Origin: Clostridia bacterium
Lineage (GTDB): Bacteria; Bacillota; Clostridia; Oscillospirales; CAG-272
DNA: 15,405 nucleotides
Reading direction: 5' to 3'
Assembly: GCA_017452565.1 (NCBI GenBank)
Contig: JAFTMF010000172.1
Location: 1-15,405 of the forward strand
The position numbers and the translations under genes are program-made. The notes beneath the pieces were generated by a model. That model did no database searches. It saw only the letters and a list, made by a program, of their open reading frames with translations, and was not told where the DNA came from. This document shows, piece after piece, positions 13,101 to 15,405 of the stretch (its first letter is position 1; each line of letters opens with the position of its first letter).

Positions 13101-14733
13101 GACGGTCGCCTGCAAAGGCAAGGAACGCCTCTACCGCTTCCTTCTGAGAGGGAGCGCCCTTCACCATCTCGTCGGTGATGCCGGTGAGCTTCACGATCTC
13201 CTCGGGGATGGTGCATTCGGGATCAGCAAAGGTGTTGAAGGTGTCGATGACCTGCCCGCCCTTCACCAGCACCGCACCGATTTCGGTGATCTTGCAGGTA
13301 GCGGCAGACAGACCGGTAGTCTCAATGTCAAATACGCAGATCTCGTCCTCGGCAAAGCGGGTATCGCACTGACCGAAGCAAGCTCTTGCACGGTCATCCA
13401 CGTAATACGCCTCCATACCGTAGAGGATTTTCAGATCCTTCTTGGCAACGTAGTCCTTGAGCAGAGGGTAGGCCTGCACGTTGCCGTGGTCGGTCACGGC
13501 GATAGCCTCCCATCCCCAGCGAACGGCGGTGTCAATGAGCTGTTCGGGGAAGGTGAGGGCGTCCATGGTCGAGAGGTTGGTGTGCATATGGAGCTCCACT
13601 CTCTTTTCGGGAGCATCGTCCATCCGCTCGATCTTGTTCACGGTCATAATGGAGGTGGGGGTCATTACCGGCTCGTTGTCGAACTTGTCCATCTTCACGT
13701 TGCCCTGCACCGCAAAGACCAGGCTGTAGAAGGTGACCACCTTGTTGATACCGCGGCTGATGGTGCGGCCGCTCTTGCCGATCTTCTTCTCCAGCGCCTG
13801 CCCCTCTTCCAGATCCAGGGTCAGCTTCAGGTTGATGGAAGTCTCGTTGTCGGTGATACCGATGGTCATCATCAGCTTGTCGCCGTTTCGGTTCTCACGG
13901 GACTCGTAGGAGTTCACCTGACCGACAAAGCATAGCCCACGTCCGCTGTCGGGAGCGTCTCTGAGAGGTGTCACCTTCTTGATTTCGAAGGGCTCACCGT
14001 AGAAGGGCTGAGGATCGGACAGATCGAAGGTCATATGACCGACTTTCAAGGTCTTTCCGTCCTCGGAGGCCTCCATTTCGGGGTGATCGCTATACAGAGT
14101 AGCCACACGGGTAGGCATTGCTGCCGCCTCCGCTTGTTTGCGCTCTTCCTCCTCCCGTTTTCTCTCACGGGCGGCGGCACGGGCAGTAGCTTCGTTTTCC
14201 TCCCAAATGGCGGCCAGCCGACTCATCTGCTCCATCTGAAACTGATCGTACAGAACGTCGGGGGTACTGCTGCCCACGATGCGAACCGGTACGTCGATAC
14301 CAAACTCCGCCTTGATAATATTGGACAGCAGCTCGGGGGTTCCCGCCTGACACACCAGATTCACGCCGCTCTTCACGAATCCGATCTCGATCACAAGGGT
14401 GTCGCCCTCCTTGCGGGCGATATAGTTATCCAAAAATCCACGGGTCACCGCACCGATGCGGTGGGCTTCCAGCACCACCTGATGAATATACTCGTCGGTG
14501 TACAGCTCCTTGGCATAATGGGGGAGCAGGCGCACCAGCTTCATATCGTAAGCGATGGCAATGGCCTCTTCGATGCGGTAGAGATCTTCCTTATCCTGCA
14601 CCTTTGAAAAGGTGGCGTTGATTTCCATAATCCGCTGTTCTCTGTCGCCGGTGATGGTAAACTCGCCGGTGAGCTCCAAGGTCTTCCGATCATCCTCCGA
14701 AGGGGAGTATCGGGTCAATCTATCTAAAAGCAT
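10156..14733 (-). CDS. polC: DNA polymerase III alpha subunit, PolC type
   Basis: 1525-residue replicative DNA polymerase of low-GC Gram-positives, with built-in proofreading. An N-terminal domain is followed by an OB-fold (about 270-360), then a PHP domain starting at V379 with H382-M-H384, split by a DEDD 3'-5' exonuclease: D469 and E471 in FDIETTG, the HNAGFD block near 550, and H606 with D611. A four-cysteine zinc site is at C954, C957, C979, C982. Palm catalytic aspartates are D1008 and D1010 in PDIDLNFSG. Helix-hairpin-helix sequence (PGLGDAAAEKI) lies near 1430. Bacillus-type PolC is about 1440 residues. The usual C-terminal clamp-binding motif appears as Q1477-MDLF, but 44 more residues follow, ending in a second one, QISLF. 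The ATG at 14733 has GGAGG 13 bases upstream, a slightly long spacing. ispG lies upstream, a common arrangement in Clostridia. Confidence 0.97.
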   Translation of the reverse strand: MLLDRLTRYSPSEDDRKTLELTGEFTITGDREQRIMEINATFSKVQDKEDLYRIEEAIAIAYDMKLVRLLPHYAKELYTDEYIHQVVLEAHRIGAVTRGFLDNYIARKEGDTLVIEIGFVKSGVNLVCQAGTPELLSNIIKAEFGIDVPVRIVGSSTPDVLYDQFQMEQMSRLAAIWEENEATARAAARERKREEEERKQAEAAAMPTRVATLYSDHPEMEASEDGKTLKVGHMTFDLSDPQPFYGEPFEIKKVTPLRDAPDSGRGLCFVGQVNSYESRENRNGDKLMMTIGITDNETSINLKLTLDLEEGQALEKKIGKSGRTISRGINKVVTFYSLVFAVQGNVKMDKFDNEPVMTPTSIMTVNKIERMDDAPEKRVELHMHTNLSTMDALTFPEQLIDTAVRWGWEAIAVTDHGNVQAYPLLKDYVAKKDLKILYGMEAYYVDDRARACFGQCDTRFAEDEICVFDIETTGLSAATCKITEIGAVLVKGGQVIDTFNTFADPECTIPEEIVKLTGITDEMVKGAPSQKEAVEAFLAFAGDRLLVAHNAGFDTGFIRHACEEFGLSFPNAYLDTVALSRYVNPELKKHKLDSLAEYFQLGGFNHPRASDDAEMLAAIFFKMIEKLQAEGVYTVEEMNRAMSDKADPLKLKPYHMILLAKDYTGLKNLYKLISASYLDAFHRVPRITRSALDEHRDGIIVGSACEAGELFGAILDGKPQAVIEEIATYYDYLEIQPICNNRFLVANGRIADDEGLRELNRKIVALGEKLNIPVCATCDSHFINEEDEIFRKILLKGMKFSDGDRDVGLYLRTTDEMLKEFAYLGEEKAYEVVVTNTRAIAAQIEKLKPIPDGSFTPKMDGAEEDLQRLCWERAADWYGFEGKIPEIVSARLERELKSIIENGFAVLYMIAQKLVWYSESQGYLVGSRGSVGSSFVASMAGISEVNPLPPHYRCPKCKWSRFVTDGSVGSGFDLPDDVCPECGEKLIVDGHDIPFETFLGFYGDKSPDIDLNFSGEVQGRVHKYTEELFGAENVFRAGTLGTLASKTAFGYVMKYLEEKHISVNKAEVNRLVNGCVGVKRTTGQHPGGIVVIPKEYSIYDFTPVQHPADDPNSDIVTTHFPFAYLHDTILKLDELGHDMPTKYKWLEKYSGLSVMDVPMNDPSIYELFQSVEPLGLKPGDIDCNVGTWGLPEFGTRFVQKMLEEAKPRTFADLLQISGLSHGTDVWTGNAQELIANGTCTISEVVGTRDSIMLTLIRYGVDNALSFKIMESVRKGKGLTPEWEAEMVAHNVPDWYIWSCKKIKYMFPKAHAAAYNMSAIRLAWFKIHRPMEFYAAFLTVAPGGFDASIVGRGRKAVKDAMEEIDRKTKEKTATAKDADTLTTLQLVDESMARGVRYLPIDLYKSGAREYLPENGKIRMPFNSLPGLGDAAAEKIVAARNDGEFFSREELQQRAGLSKAIIQLLADNHVLDGLSDTNQMDLFAGLSMDSGKKDTKKDAKKDAKKDAKKESAPASGEDGGSDQISLF
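10214..10261 (-). repeat. Four 12-bp tandem repeats in the polC 3' end
   Basis: Four imperfect copies of a 12-bp unit (plus strand TTCTTGGCGTCC and close variants at 10214, 10226, 10238 and 10250) encode the four-residue repeat KKDT then three times KKDA. The unit length is a multiple of three, so copy-number change keeps the frame. The third copy differs most (TTTTTGGCGTCT). Confidence 0.9.
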
Positions 14734-14836
14734 ATTAATTTCAAAACCTCCAAAGTCTGTTGTATGTCTATCTGTGTTCAGTGTGTTGCGTATGTTTAGG
14801 GGGTTTTAGGGACCCTTCAAAAAGGGCCCCTAATGG
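14734..14836. other. Spacer between ispG and polC
   Basis: The 103-base gap holds a hairpin at 14806-14833 and the polC ribosome binding site. No convincing -35/-10 pair for polC was found on the minus strand, so polC may be read through from ispG. Confidence 0.5.
14806..14833. repeat. Hairpin repeat after ispG, related to the 7855-7886 palindrome
   Basis: TTAGGGACCCTT (14806-14817) pairs with AAGGGCCCCTAA (14822-14833) with one mismatch and a 4-base loop. On the minus strand it reads TTAGGG, then CTTTTTGAA, then CCCTAA, the same frame as the palindrome behind glyA. It begins three bases after the ispG stop codon. No U tract follows the stem on the minus strand. Confidence 0.75.
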
Positions 14837-15405
14837 TCATTTCAAGCTATTGATTTCCTCAATCAGCGCATCCAGTACGCCTTCCTCGGGGAGTTTTTTG
14901 ATAATCTCGCCGTGACGGAAGAGGACGGCTTCGCCGACTCCTCCCGCAATGCCGATATCGGCATCCTTTGCCTCGCCGGGGCCGTTGACAATACAGCCCA
15001 TAATGGCAACCTTCACGGGACGTGCGGGGTGAAGCTCGCCCATCCGGGCTTCAAAAGCGTTTGCCAGCCCGATGAGATCAATTTTCGTCCGTCCGCAGGT
15101 GGGACAGGACACCACGTTTACCATCGCACGGGGATCCATCCCCAGCGCGGCAAGGATAGCTCGTCCGCGGTGAATCTCCAGCACGGGATCGGCGGTAAGG
15201 GAGACACGCAGGGTGTCGCCGATGCCACGAGTCAGGAGCGAGCCGATACCCACGGCGCTCTTCACGCTGCCCATCTGATCGCCGCCCGCCTCGGTGACGC
15301 CCAGATGAATGGGATAGTCACAGGCTGCCGCCACGATCTCGTTGGCACGGATCATCCGTCCCACGTCCGAGGATTTGATGGCAACGATAACGTTATCGAA
15401 ATCGA
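14837..15405 (-). CDS. ispG: 4-hydroxy-3-methylbut-2-enyl diphosphate synthase IspG, C-terminal part
   Basis: C-terminal 188 residues of the iron-sulfur enzyme that converts methylerythritol cyclodiphosphate to HMBPP, the penultimate step of the MEP isoprenoid pathway. The gene enters from the right edge; the frame stays open to 15405, so the GTG at 15364 (in SSDVGRMI) is internal and not the start. The end of the TIM barrel is seen in FDNVIVAIKSSDV and DYPIHLGVTEAGG. The [4Fe-4S] cluster domain follows with CPTCGRT (two cysteine ligands) and GCIVNGPGEAKDADIGIAGG (third cysteine and the conserved glutamate of GPGE, the fourth ligand in this family). The protein ends EEINSLK and stops with TGA at 14839-14837. 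polC starts 103 bases downstream on the same strand. Confidence 0.97.
   Translation of the reverse strand, partial: DFDNVIVAIKSSDVGRMIRANEIVAAACDYPIHLGVTEAGGDQMGSVKSAVGIGSLLTRGIGDTLRVSLTADPVLEIHRGRAILAALGMDPRAMVNVVSCPTCGRTKIDLIGLANAFEARMGELHPARPVKVAIMGCIVNGPGEAKDADIGIAGGVGEAVLFRHGEIIKKLPEEGVLDALIEEINSLK

Noticed and set aside
10804..13935. A 1043-codon open frame on the plus strand opposite polC
   Set aside because: It lies wholly antisense to polC, whose motifs are intact; its sequence is low in charged-helix patterns and has no recognisable domain. G+C-rich coding strands often leave such long antisense frames open.
14806..14833. Intrinsic terminator for ispG
   Set aside because: The stem is good, but no U tract follows it on the minus strand, so I list it as a repeat only.
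14837..15364. Separate gene starting at GTG 15364
   Set aside because: The frame continues upstream to the window edge with IspG-like sequence (FDNVIVAIKSSDV), so it is the C-terminal part of a longer ispG.

Overview
The window is a G+C-rich stretch of a Gram-positive chromosome, most likely an uncultured gut-type member of the Clostridia (Oscillospirales-like). The evidence is a PolC-type replicative polymerase encoded next to ispG, consensus sigma-A promoters, strong AGGAGG-type ribosome binding sites, a BlaI-family regulator, a Sec-exported lipoprotein DD-carboxypeptidase, and intergenic spacers packed with short hairpin repeats of the kind common in that group. The placement is an inference from gene content; no rRNA or other taxonomic marker is present.

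Layout. Bases 1-1349 (minus strand) hold a two-gene unit: a HAD phosphatase followed by an unrecognised protein that runs off the left edge. A divergent promoter region (1350-1560) separates it from a plus-strand run: a multi-pass membrane protein (1561-2865, possibly DUF6688), a lipoprotein D-alanyl-D-alanine carboxypeptidase (2981-3901), a 390-base spacer made mostly of inverted repeats (3902-4292), mnmE (4293-5744), an AT-richer Nudix hydrolase (5887-6363) and glyA (6595-7848). A bidirectional terminator at 7958-7986 marks convergence with the minus-strand half. Read in its own direction, that half is ispG (cut by the right edge), polC (14733-10156), a BlaI-like regulator (10074-9715), a membrane protein with an internal repeat (9670-8867) and a DUF3737-like beta-helix protein (8861-8001).

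Most of the content is housekeeping: isoprenoid synthesis (ispG), DNA replication (polC), tRNA wobble-uridine modification (mnmE), one-carbon metabolism (glyA) and peptidoglycan trimming (DD-carboxypeptidase). The less ordinary parts are: a C-terminal extension of PolC that seems to add a second clamp-binding motif after a 12-bp tandem repeat; a small set consisting of a BlaI-like regulator without a BlaR1 partner, a duplicated-motif membrane protein and a beta-helix protein; a promoter whose -35 box lies in the loop of the preceding gene's terminator; and a shared family of hairpin/terminator repeats in at least three spacers. I see no CRISPR array, tRNA, rRNA, prophage or insertion sequence, and no clear evidence for a wholly new system.
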